The position numbers were made by a program, and so were the translations under genes. Positions 15,496 to 24,101 of a DNA stretch of 45,499 nucleotides are shown piece after piece. The notes beneath the pieces are model-generated. The model worked only from the letters and a program-made list of their open reading frames with translations, was not told the origin of the DNA and ran no database searches. The first letter of the stretch is position 1. Each line of letters opens with the position of its first letter. Source of the stretch: a bacterium (GTDB lineage: Bacteria > Hinthialibacterota > Hinthialibacteria > H5-UNCL2). The stretch lies in the NCBI GenBank assembly GCA_015075175.1, contig JABTUV010000020.1, forward strand, positions 1 to 45,499. Reading direction: 5' to 3'.

Positions 15496-17049
15496 ATGCA
15501 GCGAACCGTCATCGTGATTTTGAGCTTCGCATTGGCGCTGGCCGTCGGTTACGTCGCGTACGATGCGCTGTCCGATTTCAAATCGGAGATGCAGCGCGAG
15601 CTGGCGGCGCAGAAGCCCCCGGCGGCCGGCTCGGAGTTGCAGATGCTGGCCGGCAACCTGGCGGCGCTGCAGAAGACGGTCGAGGAGCTGCGGCGGCCCG
15701 TGGTGGTACCCGCCAACGCGACCGGCGAATACCTGGTCGAGGCCACGGTGCGCGCCAACCAATTGGAGTTGACCCGGCTCTCGACTCGCCTGGAGGAGGC
15801 GCGCGCGGCCTTGATCGTGGACGTCTCGACCACGCGCCGCGAGCTGGCGCAACTGGCGGGCGCCCTTCCCTCGCTGGCCCAAGAGGTGCGGGACGCCAGC
15901 CGCCAACTGGCCGCCCTGCGTAAACAGATCGCCGCCGCCACGCGCGTGGAGGAGCTGGAGGGACGCCTCTCAACCCTGGACGAGCGCCTCTCCGCCGCTC
16001 TGGACGAACTCCGGTCCGAGCAGGTTCGCCACAATCAGATCCTGGCCGAGTGGTCCGGCCTGCCGGTCCTGGCCTCGCCGGAGTCGCTCTTGGAAGCGCA
16101 CTTGCAGCCCATGCAGGCACGACTGGACGAGGTTTCCGCGTGGATCGAGGGCGCCAGCGGCTGGGGCGACGCGGTGGCGCGCGTGGAAGGGGACCTCGAA
16201 AGCTTGTCGAGTCGCGCGGGCGAACATGCGGCCAGGCTGGGCGGGATGGAGGAGCGCCTGGGCGCTCTGGATGCGAGACTCTCGGCGGTGGGCGAGGAGC
16301 AAGGAAGCCTGTCCGAGCGCGTCGCAGGCGCTGAAGTCCTTCTGACGACCCACGAGGCGCATCTGGCCTCGCTGCAAGGCGCCGCGGAGGCGCTGGCTCC
16401 GCTGGCGGCGCTCCCCCTTTCCGCCATCGCCGAACGCTGGCGGCAGTTCGTCCGGGAAGAGGGCGGCGACGAAAAGGCCGTCCGGCAGTGGATCTCTCCA
16501 CCGCTTGCCAAGCCCACGCAGGCGATGATCGAGGAAGCGATGAAGAAGTCGCCGTACGCGCGCGACTCGTTCCTCCACCAGTTGCGGCAGCGGTTGCTCC
16601 TGTCGCGCGCCGATCCGGCGACGGTGGATGCGGGGCTGGCGGAATTCTCCAAGTCGATGCTGGCGGCGGCCCAGTCCAGCCTGGGCAGCAGTACCGCCAC
16701 GCTGGAGCGGCTGCACGCCGCCGGCCAACTGCCGACGCTGGGTGACAAGGCCGCCGGGCCGGTACTGGCCAAGTTGTTGGCGGATGAGTCGCCGGTCATC
16801 CGGGCGCAGGCGGCGCTGGGGGCGGGCATCCTAGGGGATGCCGGCGCGACGCCGCAACTCCTGCAGATCGCGGAGCGCGACGTCGAGGACTTCGTGCGCG
16901 GCTGCGCGGTCGTCGCCTTGGGCGACATGGGCGCGTCCGAGGCCATCCCTCTCTTGCGCGAGATGAAGCGCAAGGAACGCAGCCGCGAAGTCCGCGCCCG
17001 CGCCCTGGAGAGCCTGCGCATTCTGGAAGAGCAGCATACCGCCCGCTGA
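15496..17049 (+). CDS. Membrane-anchored coiled-coil protein with C-terminal HEAT-like repeats
   Basis: 517 aa, function unknown. Residues 2-22 (QRTVIVILSFALALAVGYVA) form one N-terminal membrane anchor or uncleaved signal. About residues 30-300 are long heptad-rich helices (LAGNLAALQKTVEELRR, VEELEGRLSTLDERLSAALD, LGGMEERLGALDARLSAVGE), pointing to a long coiled coil. The last 110 residues, VLAKLLADESPVIRAQAALG, FVRGCAVVALGDMGASEAIP and VRARALESLRILEE, are HEAT/PBS-lyase-type repeats. The start at 15496 has AGAGAGGA directly upstream. A periplasmic scaffold or partition role is possible, but nothing in the neighbourhood supports a specific one. Confidence 0.7.
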   Translation: MQRTVIVILSFALALAVGYVAYDALSDFKSEMQRELAAQKPPAAGSELQMLAGNLAALQKTVEELRRPVVVPANATGEYLVEATVRANQLELTRLSTRLEEARAALIVDVSTTRRELAQLAGALPSLAQEVRDASRQLAALRKQIAAATRVEELEGRLSTLDERLSAALDELRSEQVRHNQILAEWSGLPVLASPESLLEAHLQPMQARLDEVSAWIEGASGWGDAVARVEGDLESLSSRAGEHAARLGGMEERLGALDARLSAVGEEQGSLSERVAGAEVLLTTHEAHLASLQGAAEALAPLAALPLSAIAERWRQFVREEGGDEKAVRQWISPPLAKPTQAMIEEAMKKSPYARDSFLHQLRQRLLLSRADPATVDAGLAEFSKSMLAAAQSSLGSSTATLERLHAAGQLPTLGDKAAGPVLAKLLADESPVIRAQAALGAGILGDAGATPQLLQIAERDVEDFVRGCAVVALGDMGASEAIPLLREMKRKERSREVRARALESLRILEEQHTAR

Positions 17050-17058
17050 CCGCTTGCG

Positions 17059-17158
17059 GTTGCGCGCAGCGTGCTGCGCCAGTTAGGTGGTGCCGTCGTT
17101 GCGCAGTACCCCTCGATACGGCCTTCGAGCCTCTCGCGGCAAGCCGCTGCGCAACGAC
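17059..17158. repeat. Repeat-rich gap before the uronate isomerase-like gene
   Basis: GGTTGCGCGCAGCGTGCTGC at 17059 is a family E copy. It is followed by a perfect 12-base inverted repeat GTCGTTGCGCAG (17095-17106) and CTGCGCAACGAC (17147-17158), whose loop contains a second small palindrome. No gene lies in 17050-17254. Confidence 0.7.
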
Positions 17159-17254
17159 AGGCGGTGAGCGCTCATGGTCATAGTCCTTTGACTTTTCCCG
17201 CCAGTTCGTTTTATAAACGTCCATCCCTTTGTTCACTCTGGGAAGGTTTCACGC

Positions 17255-18480
17255 ATGAGACAGCACTCAAACATCCGCGACCTTGTCGCCGAGGTCGTAG
17301 CCAGGCAGCCGATTACCGACATCCACACCCATCTCTACGATCCGGCGCTCAGGTCCATCCTCCTCTGGGGTGTGGACGAACTGGTGACTTATCACTATCT
17401 GATCGCGGAAGTCTTCCGCGCGCGGCCCGATCTGACGTATGACGCTTTTGGAAGATGGGCAAGCGGGAACAGGCTGATCTGATCTGGAACGAAACATTCG
17501 TGTTGCGCTCGCCATCTCAGGCCTGCCGCGGCGTGTGCACGGTGCTGTCCGCGCTGGGGCTGGACCCGAACGCCCGCGACCTCTCCGCCGCCCGCGCGTA
17601 ATTCAAGAACATGAAGGTGCGCGATTATATCGACCGGGTGTTTGAACTGGCCCATGTGGAAAAGGTCTACATGACCAACGATCCGCTGGACCCGCGCGAG
17701 GGCGAACTGTGGGAGAAGGGATTCTCGCGCGATCCGCGGTTTCTGGGAGTTCTGCGGCTGGATTCGGCGCTGGTCAACTGGCCCGCGCCGCTCGAGCGCC
17801 TCGCCGCCAAGGGCTACAAGGTCGAGCGTTCGCTGGGCGAGGGAACCTACAAGGAGATTCGCCGCTATCTCAACCACTGGATCGACAAGCTGGGCGCGAA
17901 GTACATGGCCATCAGCCTGCCGCCGCATTTCAGCTATCCCAACCAGGACCCGCTCACGCTGCTCATGATCAAGGCCGTCTATCCCACGGCGAAGGAACGC
18001 GGGATTCCCACCGCCATGATGATCGGCGTCAAGAAGCAGGTGAACCCCAATCTGGGTGACGCCGGCGACTCGGTGGGCAAGATGGATATTCGCACGCTGG
18101 AGCGCATCGCCGTCAACTTCCCCGACAACAAGTTTCTCATCACGCTCTTGTCGCGCGAGAACCAGCATGAGCTGTGCGTGGCGGCGCGCAAGTTCAGGAA
18201 CATCGTTCCCTTCGGCTGCTGGTGGTTTTTGAACAACCCGAGCATCATCCGCGAGATGACCTTTGAGCGCCTGGAGCTGTTGGGCCTGTCGTTCGTGCCG
18301 CAGCATTCCGATGCGCGCGTGCTGGACCAGCTCATCTACAAGTGGGGCCATTCGCGGCGCCTGATCGCGGAAGTCCTGACGGAGAAATACGAGGATTTGG
18401 CGCGCGCCGGTTGGAGGGCCACGCGCGAGCACATCCAGCGCGACGTGGCCATGCTCCTGGACGGCAAACTGATCGCGTAG
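17255..18480 (+). pseudogene. Uronate isomerase-like amidohydrolase, interrupted by a frameshift and a premature stop
   Basis: Amidohydrolase-fold protein resembling glucuronate isomerase (UxaC) and its uncharacterised homologues. Metal-binding DIHTHLYDP lies near residue 24. Later features are VYMTNDPLDP (compare TDDP in UxaC), SLPPHFSYPNQDPLTLL, LLSRENQHELCVAARKF and the conserved VPFGCWWFLNNPSIIREMTF. The frame is lost by one base at about 17443, where MGKREQADLIWNETFVLRS continues in the next frame. Codons are probably missing at about 17515, and a TAA at 17599 stands where a tyrosine codon (TAC) is expected before FKNMKVRDYI. From 17611 the frame is clean. Sequence error is as likely as real inactivation. 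GGGAAGG precedes the ATG. Possible role: uronate catabolism alongside the GH2 enzyme. Confidence 0.75.
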
Positions 18481-18529
18481 GGTCGGTTCCACCCACCGAC
18501 GGGGGAACTGATCGCCCGGCGACGTGGAC

Positions 18530-18982
18530 TCAGGACCGTGGGACGCGGAGGACGACGACGCGCGCGGCCAATTCCTGTCGAAAGGCTTTCTTCACCGTCT
18601 TGGGCACGTCGATCTTCTCCGAGTGTTCCCTGTTCCGGTAGGCCCTCAACTCGGAATGCGCATAGTTGTGTGGAAGAGGATCATGCTCCACGCGAAACGT
18701 GAACTCGTGCGGACTGCCGACCGCGCTCCAGGGCTTGTCCGGCACGTCCTCATACTTGAATGCCGCCACTCCCCAATCCGGCCAGTCGGGAACCAACACG
18801 TCGGCCGGCCGGTTGTATTTCTCGCGATTGACCGAGAACCTGGGGAATCGGATCGCCTCGGGAGCGACCTGCCCTTCCACCAGTTGGCTGGACTTGATTC
18901 TGAAGAACAAACGTTCCGACGGCAGGAACTCGGGATCGAGCGGACGATTCCCCTGCAACAGGTGAGGCGGCGTCTCAGACAT
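18530..18982 (-). CDS. Conserved hypothetical protein, second gene of a two-gene unknown module
   Basis: 150 aa, soluble, no recognised domain. The start at 18982 begins MSETPPHLLQGNRPLDPEFL and overlaps the end of the upstream gene by eight bases; a longer frame to 19093 would run through that gene. Notable blocks are SERLFFRIKSSQLVEGQVAP, IRFPRFSVNREKYNRPADVL and HDPLPHNYAHSELRAYR, rich in charged and aromatic residues, suggesting a compact globular or nucleic-acid-binding protein. I have the impression that similar gene pairs occur in unrelated bacteria, but I cannot verify this here. No toxin or antitoxin motif was identified. Base composition is somewhat lower in GC than nearby housekeeping genes. 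Confidence 0.65.
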   Translation of the reverse strand: MSETPPHLLQGNRPLDPEFLPSERLFFRIKSSQLVEGQVAPEAIRFPRFSVNREKYNRPADVLVPDWPDWGVAAFKYEDVPDKPWSAVGSPHEFTFRVEHDPLPHNYAHSELRAYRNREHSEKIDVPKTVKKAFRQELAARVVVLRVPRS

Positions 18983-19394
18983 CGAGAGGCTCGCGAAGAC
19001 GCCGCAAAACCTCCGTCGTATCGGGCAACGCGAGAGCGTGCACTTCGGCCCGTCCGTCCGAACGTGTTCGCCCCAGGAGCACGTCGCCGTCATTGTAGCA
19101 TTCCACGTCCAGGTAGTTTGGCCGTGGCGAAAAAACCACCGCTATTCCACCTTCCACCGTGGGACCGATGTGTATCGGCATTGGTCCACCGTGCCTATAC
19201 AGGATGCCAAGCAGGGTCTTGGCGTTGTCCACGGCGATGTCATTGGGCGGCTCAGCGTCGTAGCTGTCCCAGCCGGCCTCCAGTTCCAGGAGTCCATCGC
19301 ATTCCCGTCTCAGCGCCTCGAACCGGTTGCGACGCTCGGTATCACCTGTCGCCGGTTGCATCGCCACTAGAGCATCCTTCCTCGTGCGCGCCAT
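18975..19394 (-). CDS. Conserved hypothetical protein with GWDSY-x-A-x-PP motif, first gene of a two-gene unknown module
   Basis: 139 aa, soluble. The core is LEAGWDSYDAEPPNDIAVDN followed by a strand/loop run MPIHIGPTVEGGIAVVFSP and YLDVECYNDGDVLLGRTRSD, that is, a helix plus an antiparallel sheet in which acidic and glycine residues are prominent. No enzyme motif is known to me. The start at ATG 19394 is preferred: GGGGGA lies seven bases upstream, whereas in-frame ATGs at 19397 and 19409 are badly placed. A near-consensus promoter lies at 19429-19457. The stop overlaps the start of the next gene, so the two are translated together. Confidence 0.65.
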   Translation of the reverse strand: MARTRKDALVAMQPATGDTERRNRFEALRRECDGLLELEAGWDSYDAEPPNDIAVDNAKTLLGILYRHGGPMPIHIGPTVEGGIAVVFSPRPNYLDVECYNDGDVLLGRTRSDGRAEVHALALPDTTEVLRRLREPLDV

Positions 19395-19428
19395 CATCCG
19401 TTCCCCCATGGACCGTCAACTCTCAATA

Positions 19429-19457
19429 ATAATACGCCTGGGGAAACACGTTGTCCA
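19429..19457 (-). promoter_or_regulatory. Strong promoter of the two-gene unknown module
   Basis: On the minus strand TGGACA (19457-19452) and TATTAT (19434-19429) are 17 bases apart, each matching five of six consensus bases. The leader to the start codon is about 28 bases. Confidence 0.62.
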
Positions 19458-19480
19458 GCGGGGGATGGCCGCGGCAAGGC

Positions 19481-19510
19481 TTGGCAGCAGACATGCCGAA
19501 GTGTTAGAGT
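19481..19510 (+). promoter_or_regulatory. Candidate promoter of the GH2 gene
   Basis: TTGGCA (19481-19486) and TAGAGT (19505-19510) with an 18-base spacer; predicted start about 25 bases before the ATG at 19542. Moderate match only. It is divergent from the promoter at 19429-19457. Confidence 0.4.
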
Positions 19511-19541
19511 GCTGCCAGTATGCATTCGACAGGAGTACGCC

Positions 19542-22500
19542 ATGATCCCCCGCTTCCTCTTCCTGGTCGTTCTTGCTGCGCCAATATTCGCCGCCGACAT
19601 CCCCCGCCCCGAGCATCCGCGCCCGGACTTCCGGCGTGACGCCTGGCTCAATCTGAACGGGACGTGGCAGTTCGAGTTCGATCCCGGCGACGTGGGGCTG
19701 GCGGAGAACTGGGCCGCCAGCAAGACGGAGTGGAGTCGCTCCCTCGTCGTGCCCTTCCCCTGGGAGGCGCCGCTCTCGGGCATCGGCAGGGACGAGGCCG
19801 ACGTGGGCTGGTATCGCCGTACGTTCAACGTGCCTGAAGAGTGGGAGGGTCGTCGCGTCTTCCTCCGTTTCGGTGCAGTCGATTGGAAGGCGACCGTGTG
19901 GATCAACGGCAGGCTCGCGGGCGAGCACAACGGCGGTTATACGCCTTTCGAGTTCGAGATCACGGGCTTGCTTACCAGTGGCGAGCAGACGGTCGTCGTG
20001 CGCGCGGAAGACAAAACCCTGCGCGACCAGCCCACCGGCAAGCAGATCAATTGGTACACCACCACCAGCGGCATCTGGCAGACGGTGTGGTTGGAGGCGC
20101 GGGGGCAGGCGTATATCGACAACATTCGTTTCATCGCGGACGCGGGCGCGGGGCAGGTCGAGGCGCGCGCGCGCATCCTCGCCGCCACCGATGCGCGCGC
20201 CACGCTGGTATTTGAGCGCGACGTTGACGAAGCCGAGAGCGCCGCCTTGCCGGCGCAGTCCTTTCAAGTCGACCTTCCGGCGGGAACCAGCGAGCATCGA
20301 CTGGTCCTCAACGTGCCCGATGCCAGATTCTGGTCGCCGGAGACTCCCCATCTCTATTTCGTGCGCGCGCTGCTGCGCCTCGGGATTCGGAACGCGGACG
20401 TGGTACACACCTACTTCGGCATCCGCACCGTCGGAACCGGCAAGTTCGCGGGGCAGGACTTCAAGTACGTCACGCTCAACGGCCTGCCCGTCTATCTGCG
20501 CGGCGCGCTCGACCAGGCCTTCCATCCCGGCGGCGTCTACACCTATCCCAGCGACGACGTGATAAGGGGCGACCTATCGGCTGCGAAAAGGTTCGGCCTG
20601 AACTTCCTGCGCCTTCATATCAAGATCGACGAGCCGCGCTTTTATTATTGGGCCGACCGGCTGGGCGTGCTGCTCATGTGCGACATGCCGTGCTTCTGGG
20701 AGTGGAGCGAGGACGCCACGAGCCGCTGGGAGGCCATGCTGCGTGACGCCGTCGAGCGCGATTTCAACCATCCCTCCATTTTCTCGTGGTGCCTATTCAA
20801 CGAGTCGTGGGGACTCGGCGGCAACGACTATAAGCGCCGGCCCGAACGCCAGAAATGGGTCGAGGAGATGTACCATCTGGCCAAGCGGCTGGACCCCACG
20901 CGCCTCGTCGAGGACAACTCACCGTGCTTCTACGATCACGTCGGGACGGACATCAACTCCTGGCACTTCTATATCAACGGCTATGAGGAAGCCCGGAGAC
21001 ACATCGCGCACGTGGTCGAGATGACCTCGCCGGAGTCGGGTTTCAACTGCGTTCCGGGCAAGACGCAGGGCGACGTGCCGCTCATCAACAGCGAGTACGG
21101 CGGCGTCTCGGCGGGCGCGGGCGACGCGGACATCTCGTGGTGCTTCAAGTATCTGACCAACGAGCTGCGCCGGCACGCGCGCATCGGCGGCTATGTCTAT
21201 ACTGAGTTACAGGACATCGAATGGGAGCACAACGGCTATCTCAACTATGATCGAACTGAGAAGGAGTTCGGTTATGGAGACATGTTCCCCGGCATGACGC
21301 CCGCCGACTTAAACGGTCCTGATTTTCTTGTCATGGACTGCCCGCCGTACATGAAAGTCCATCCGGGGGCGACGGTGGAGATTCCATTATACTTTTCGCA
21401 TTTCTCGGGCAGGCAATTGTTGGCGCCGAGGGTGCGGTGGCAACTGCGAGCATGTGGCACAGTATTTTCGTATCTTCCTTTGAACAACATCAACTGGAGT
21501 ATCAAGGCCGATCCTTGGACAGTCGTCCAAGCAGGAACGATTCGCCTGAGCGATGTGACGCCCGACCTGTACGCCGTCTGCGCCTGGGTTGAAGACGGGA
21601 GCGACGTCATCGCGCGCAATTATGTCAACTTGATGGTAGAGGAACCGGAACCGCGCGTGAGCGTCGACGAATCGCGGCGCGTGAAGCTGACTTGGGACCC
21701 CGGCGAAGTGTATGACTCATCCTGGGGCGACCTCCTCCTTTTCGCCGCTCGAATGCCGGAGAAGGTGTGGGGAACGGGCGGCGGGTGGATCGAGTATCGG
21801 CTGAAGCTTCCGCCCGGTCTGTCAAAGACGTTGATGGTCAAGGAACCGGAGTTGATTGAGCCAGGTGGAATTCTCTCTGTTGAGCTGGCGGCCAAGGCGG
21901 GCTGGGAGAGGGTCGATTGGGATCGCCGCCGTCCCTATGATTATCCTCAGACGGACGCGCGCAAGTGGCCGACGCGGTTCAATCTGTTCGTGAACGGGGA
22001 CATGGTCTATTCGGGCACGTTGGAGGACGATCCGGCCGACGCCCGCGGCGTTTTGTCCCATGCGCGCGAGTTTCATCCCGGCTCGTATGGCTATGCGACC
22101 GCGATTTCGATTCCGGTGGATGCCTTGTGCAAGGGCGCCAGTGACGAGATCGCGTTGCGCTTTGAGGTTCCCGCGGACGCCTCGCCTTGCGGCGGTCTGG
22201 CTGTCTTCGGCGACGGCATGGGTCGGTACGCTTTCGATCCCACGCTGAGCTTCGTCGTCTCATCGACGCTGGAAGCGCGAACGAGCGGAGAATCCGCCGC
22301 CGTCATCGGTCGGCGTGCCAAGGTCGTTCTGCCCACGGCGGAGGAGAAGGCCATCGATTGGCGGTACACGGAAAGCGAGCCTGACGCCGATTGGATGCAG
22401 CCAAACTATGATGATTCCAGATGGAAGCGGGGTCCGGCAGGTTTCGGCGAGCCGGGCACTCCCGGCGGCATCCTTGGGACCGAATGGACCAGCCATCATA

Positions 22501-22784
22501 TCTGGCTGCGCAACACGTTCGTTCTTGACGGCACGCCCGAGGCGGCGCTCCTGCGCTACCATCACGACGACGAGCTGGAAGTCTATATCAATGGGAAAGA
22601 AATCTTCCGGCGCGGGCGCTGGTCCACGATCTACGCCGACAGGAAGCTTCCGCCGGAGGCGCTGTCGGCGCAGCAGCCGGGCGAGAACACGATCGCGGTG
22701 CACTGTCACGAAGACGCCGGGGGTCAGTTCATCGACGTGGGGCTGACGGTCCTGGGACCGTCGCCCATTTCCGCCGGGCTGTGA
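19542..22784 (+). CDS. Secreted glycoside hydrolase family 2 enzyme (beta-galactosidase/beta-glucuronidase type) with an extra C-terminal beta-sandwich
   Basis: 1080 aa, exported (signal MIPRFLFLVVLAAPIFA, cut after AxA; AGGAG upstream of ATG 19542). The jelly-roll domain has LNLNGTWQFEFDPGD, GWYRRTF and WINGRLAGEHNGGYTPFEF, followed by the immunoglobulin-like domain and a TIM barrel with FGLNFLRLHIKIDEP. The acid/base catalyst is Glu421 in CLFNESWG and the nucleophile Glu518 in INSEYGG. Residues about 940-1075 (DDSRWKRGPAGFGEPG, LRYHHDDELEVYINGKEIFR, NTIAVHCHEDAGGQFIDVGL) form an added galactose-binding-like module common in PVC-type bacteria. Substrate is unknown; a beta-galactoside or beta-glucuronide is possible, the latter agreeing with the uronate isomerase-like neighbour. 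Confidence 0.9.
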   Translation: MIPRFLFLVVLAAPIFAADIPRPEHPRPDFRRDAWLNLNGTWQFEFDPGDVGLAENWAASKTEWSRSLVVPFPWEAPLSGIGRDEADVGWYRRTFNVPEEWEGRRVFLRFGAVDWKATVWINGRLAGEHNGGYTPFEFEITGLLTSGEQTVVVRAEDKTLRDQPTGKQINWYTTTSGIWQTVWLEARGQAYIDNIRFIADAGAGQVEARARILAATDARATLVFERDVDEAESAALPAQSFQVDLPAGTSEHRLVLNVPDARFWSPETPHLYFVRALLRLGIRNADVVHTYFGIRTVGTGKFAGQDFKYVTLNGLPVYLRGALDQAFHPGGVYTYPSDDVIRGDLSAAKRFGLNFLRLHIKIDEPRFYYWADRLGVLLMCDMPCFWEWSEDATSRWEAMLRDAVERDFNHPSIFSWCLFNESWGLGGNDYKRRPERQKWVEEMYHLAKRLDPTRLVEDNSPCFYDHVGTDINSWHFYINGYEEARRHIAHVVEMTSPESGFNCVPGKTQGDVPLINSEYGGVSAGAGDADISWCFKYLTNELRRHARIGGYVYTELQDIEWEHNGYLNYDRTEKEFGYGDMFPGMTPADLNGPDFLVMDCPPYMKVHPGATVEIPLYFSHFSGRQLLAPRVRWQLRACGTVFSYLPLNNINWSIKADPWTVVQAGTIRLSDVTPDLYAVCAWVEDGSDVIARNYVNLMVEEPEPRVSVDESRRVKLTWDPGEVYDSSWGDLLLFAARMPEKVWGTGGGWIEYRLKLPPGLSKTLMVKEPELIEPGGILSVELAAKAGWERVDWDRRRPYDYPQTDARKWPTRFNLFVNGDMVYSGTLEDDPADARGVLSHAREFHPGSYGYATAISIPVDALCKGASDEIALRFEVPADASPCGGLAVFGDGMGRYAFDPTLSFVVSSTLEARTSGESAAVIGRRAKVVLPTAEEKAIDWRYTESEPDADWMQPNYDDSRWKRGPAGFGEPGTPGGILGTEWTSHHIWLRNTFVLDGTPEAALLRYHHDDELEVYINGKEIFRRGRWSTIYADRKLPPEALSAQQPGENTIAVHCHEDAGGQFIDVGLTVLGPSPISAGL

Positions 22785-22805
22785 CATCGGAACCGAGATG
22801 CATCT

Positions 22806-22880
22806 AGGGACAGGCGCTGATTTCCGAAGTCAGTTCGCCGCGTCACTTGTTACATCGTAGCGGAAATCGGTGACTGTCCC
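22806..22880. repeat. Inverted repeat of the GGGACAG-CGC-GATTTCCG type (family H), copy 2
   Basis: Arms AGGGACAGGCGCTGATTTCC (22806-22825) and GGAAATCGGTGACTGTCCC (22862-22880) pair with a few mismatches. The arms match the pattern at 7415-7490. It lies between the convergent GH2 and glycosyltransferase genes. Confidence 0.7.
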
Positions 22881-22895
22881 AGTTTGGCGCCGGCT

Positions 22896-24101
22896 CTACT
22901 CGCGGCGGAAGAGGAGGCTGCGGGCGCGCGCGTAGGCTTCTTCGAGAATGTCGGCGCCGCGGGACCAGTTGTAGATGTTCTCGGCGCGGCGGCGGGCGCG
23001 GCGTCCGCAGACCGCGCGCCGCTCCGGGTCGGCCAGGAGTTGCAGGATGCCCTCGGCAAGATGCTCCGCGCTGCCCGGTCGCACCAGCAGCCCCGCGTCG
23101 CCCAGCATCATCCCCACGTCGCCTACGTCGCTGGCCACGATGGCTTTGCCGGCGGCCAGGTACTCCGCCAGCTTGAGTGGACTCTTGCAGCGGGTGACGG
23201 CGTTGTTCTCGAAACAGGCGACCACCACGTCGGCGGCGGCCACGTAGTAGGGAACCATTTCGCGCTTGATGTATCCGGTGAAGGTGAAGGCGCGTGCACC
23301 CTCCGAAGCGCGCGCGCGTTCCTTCAGCGCCGCCAGCCCCCGCCCACCACCAACGACGACAAAGCGCGCCTCCGGATATTTCGGCAGCACCATGGCGGCG
23401 GCGTCGATGAGGAGCTCTGCATCATGTGCTCCCTCCAACTGCCCCTGGTAGAGGATCACGGGCGCAGGCTTCTTCGGGTTGATGCCAAGGGCCTTGCGCA
23501 CCCGCTCCCCGCTCACCTGGGGCGAAAACTGCGCCAGGTCCGCCCCCACCGGCAGCTTGAAGATGCGATCCTCGGGAACCCTGCCGTGCAGAGCCAGCTG
23601 CCGCAGGCCCTCGCTGGCGACCGAAATCGTCTGCACGTAGGCGGGCAGCGCGCGCTCGAAGTAGCGGGCCAACCTTCGGAAGGGATAGATGTCCCCCTCC
23701 GGAAGGGCGTCCAGGATGGCGCTCTCGTAGTCGTCCCAGTCGTAATGCACGGGCAGGTCGCCCAGGTAGGCGACAAACAGGCCCGGCAGCACGGCGTTAG
23801 GGTAGCACTTCTGAATGTGGACCATGTCGAACTGCCGCCGGCGGCCGAGGAGCGCGCGCATGTTGCGGAAAAGATGCCGGTCGCGCCCCAGAAGCGGCTC
23901 GAACCTCACCGGCCCGTTCTTGGGCAGGTCCCACACCTTCTGCTTGCGGAGCTCGGCCAGGTTCTTGATCTTCATCTCCAGGTCTGGGAACAGCACGGTC
24001 GGCTGGTGTCCGCGCAGGGCCAGTTCCTCGGCCAGTTTGACCATGCGCACCACCCAGGGGCAGTAGCGGGGATCGTGGGGATGCAGCATCAGGATGCGCA
24101 T
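22896..24101 (-). CDS. Glycosyltransferase family 4 protein
   Basis: 401 aa. Start MRILMLHPHDPRYCPWVVRM. The GT-B fold is indicated by the N-terminal Rossmann half with VHIQKCYPNAVLPGLFVAYL and DWDDYESA, and by the C-terminal donor-binding half with PAPVILYQGQLEGAHDAELLIDA split as usual, FVVVGGGRGL, the E-x7-E region SPLKLAEYLAAGKAIVASDVGDV and LLVRPGSAEHLAEGI. It transfers a sugar from an activated donor, probably in cell-surface polysaccharide or glycoconjugate synthesis. It overlaps the preceding glycosyltransferase by 13 bases, and the two share the odd D-(W/C)-D-D-Y motif, suggesting a common acceptor or a duplication. A longer open frame upstream of 24101 would run inside the neighbour and was not used. 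Confidence 0.85.
   Translation of the reverse strand: MRILMLHPHDPRYCPWVVRMVKLAEELALRGHQPTVLFPDLEMKIKNLAELRKQKVWDLPKNGPVRFEPLLGRDRHLFRNMRALLGRRRQFDMVHIQKCYPNAVLPGLFVAYLGDLPVHYDWDDYESAILDALPEGDIYPFRRLARYFERALPAYVQTISVASEGLRQLALHGRVPEDRIFKLPVGADLAQFSPQVSGERVRKALGINPKKPAPVILYQGQLEGAHDAELLIDAAAMVLPKYPEARFVVVGGGRGLAALKERARASEGARAFTFTGYIKREMVPYYVAAADVVVACFENNAVTRCKSPLKLAEYLAAGKAIVASDVGDVGMMLGDAGLLVRPGSAEHLAEGILQLLADPERRAVCGRRARRRAENIYNWSRGADILEEAYARARSLLFRRE

Noticed and set aside
17599-17601. Stop-codon read-through or special amino acid in the uronate isomerase-like gene
   Set aside because: The codon is TAA, which is not used for selenocysteine or pyrrolysine, and an indel lies nearby; a tyrosine-codon error is simpler.
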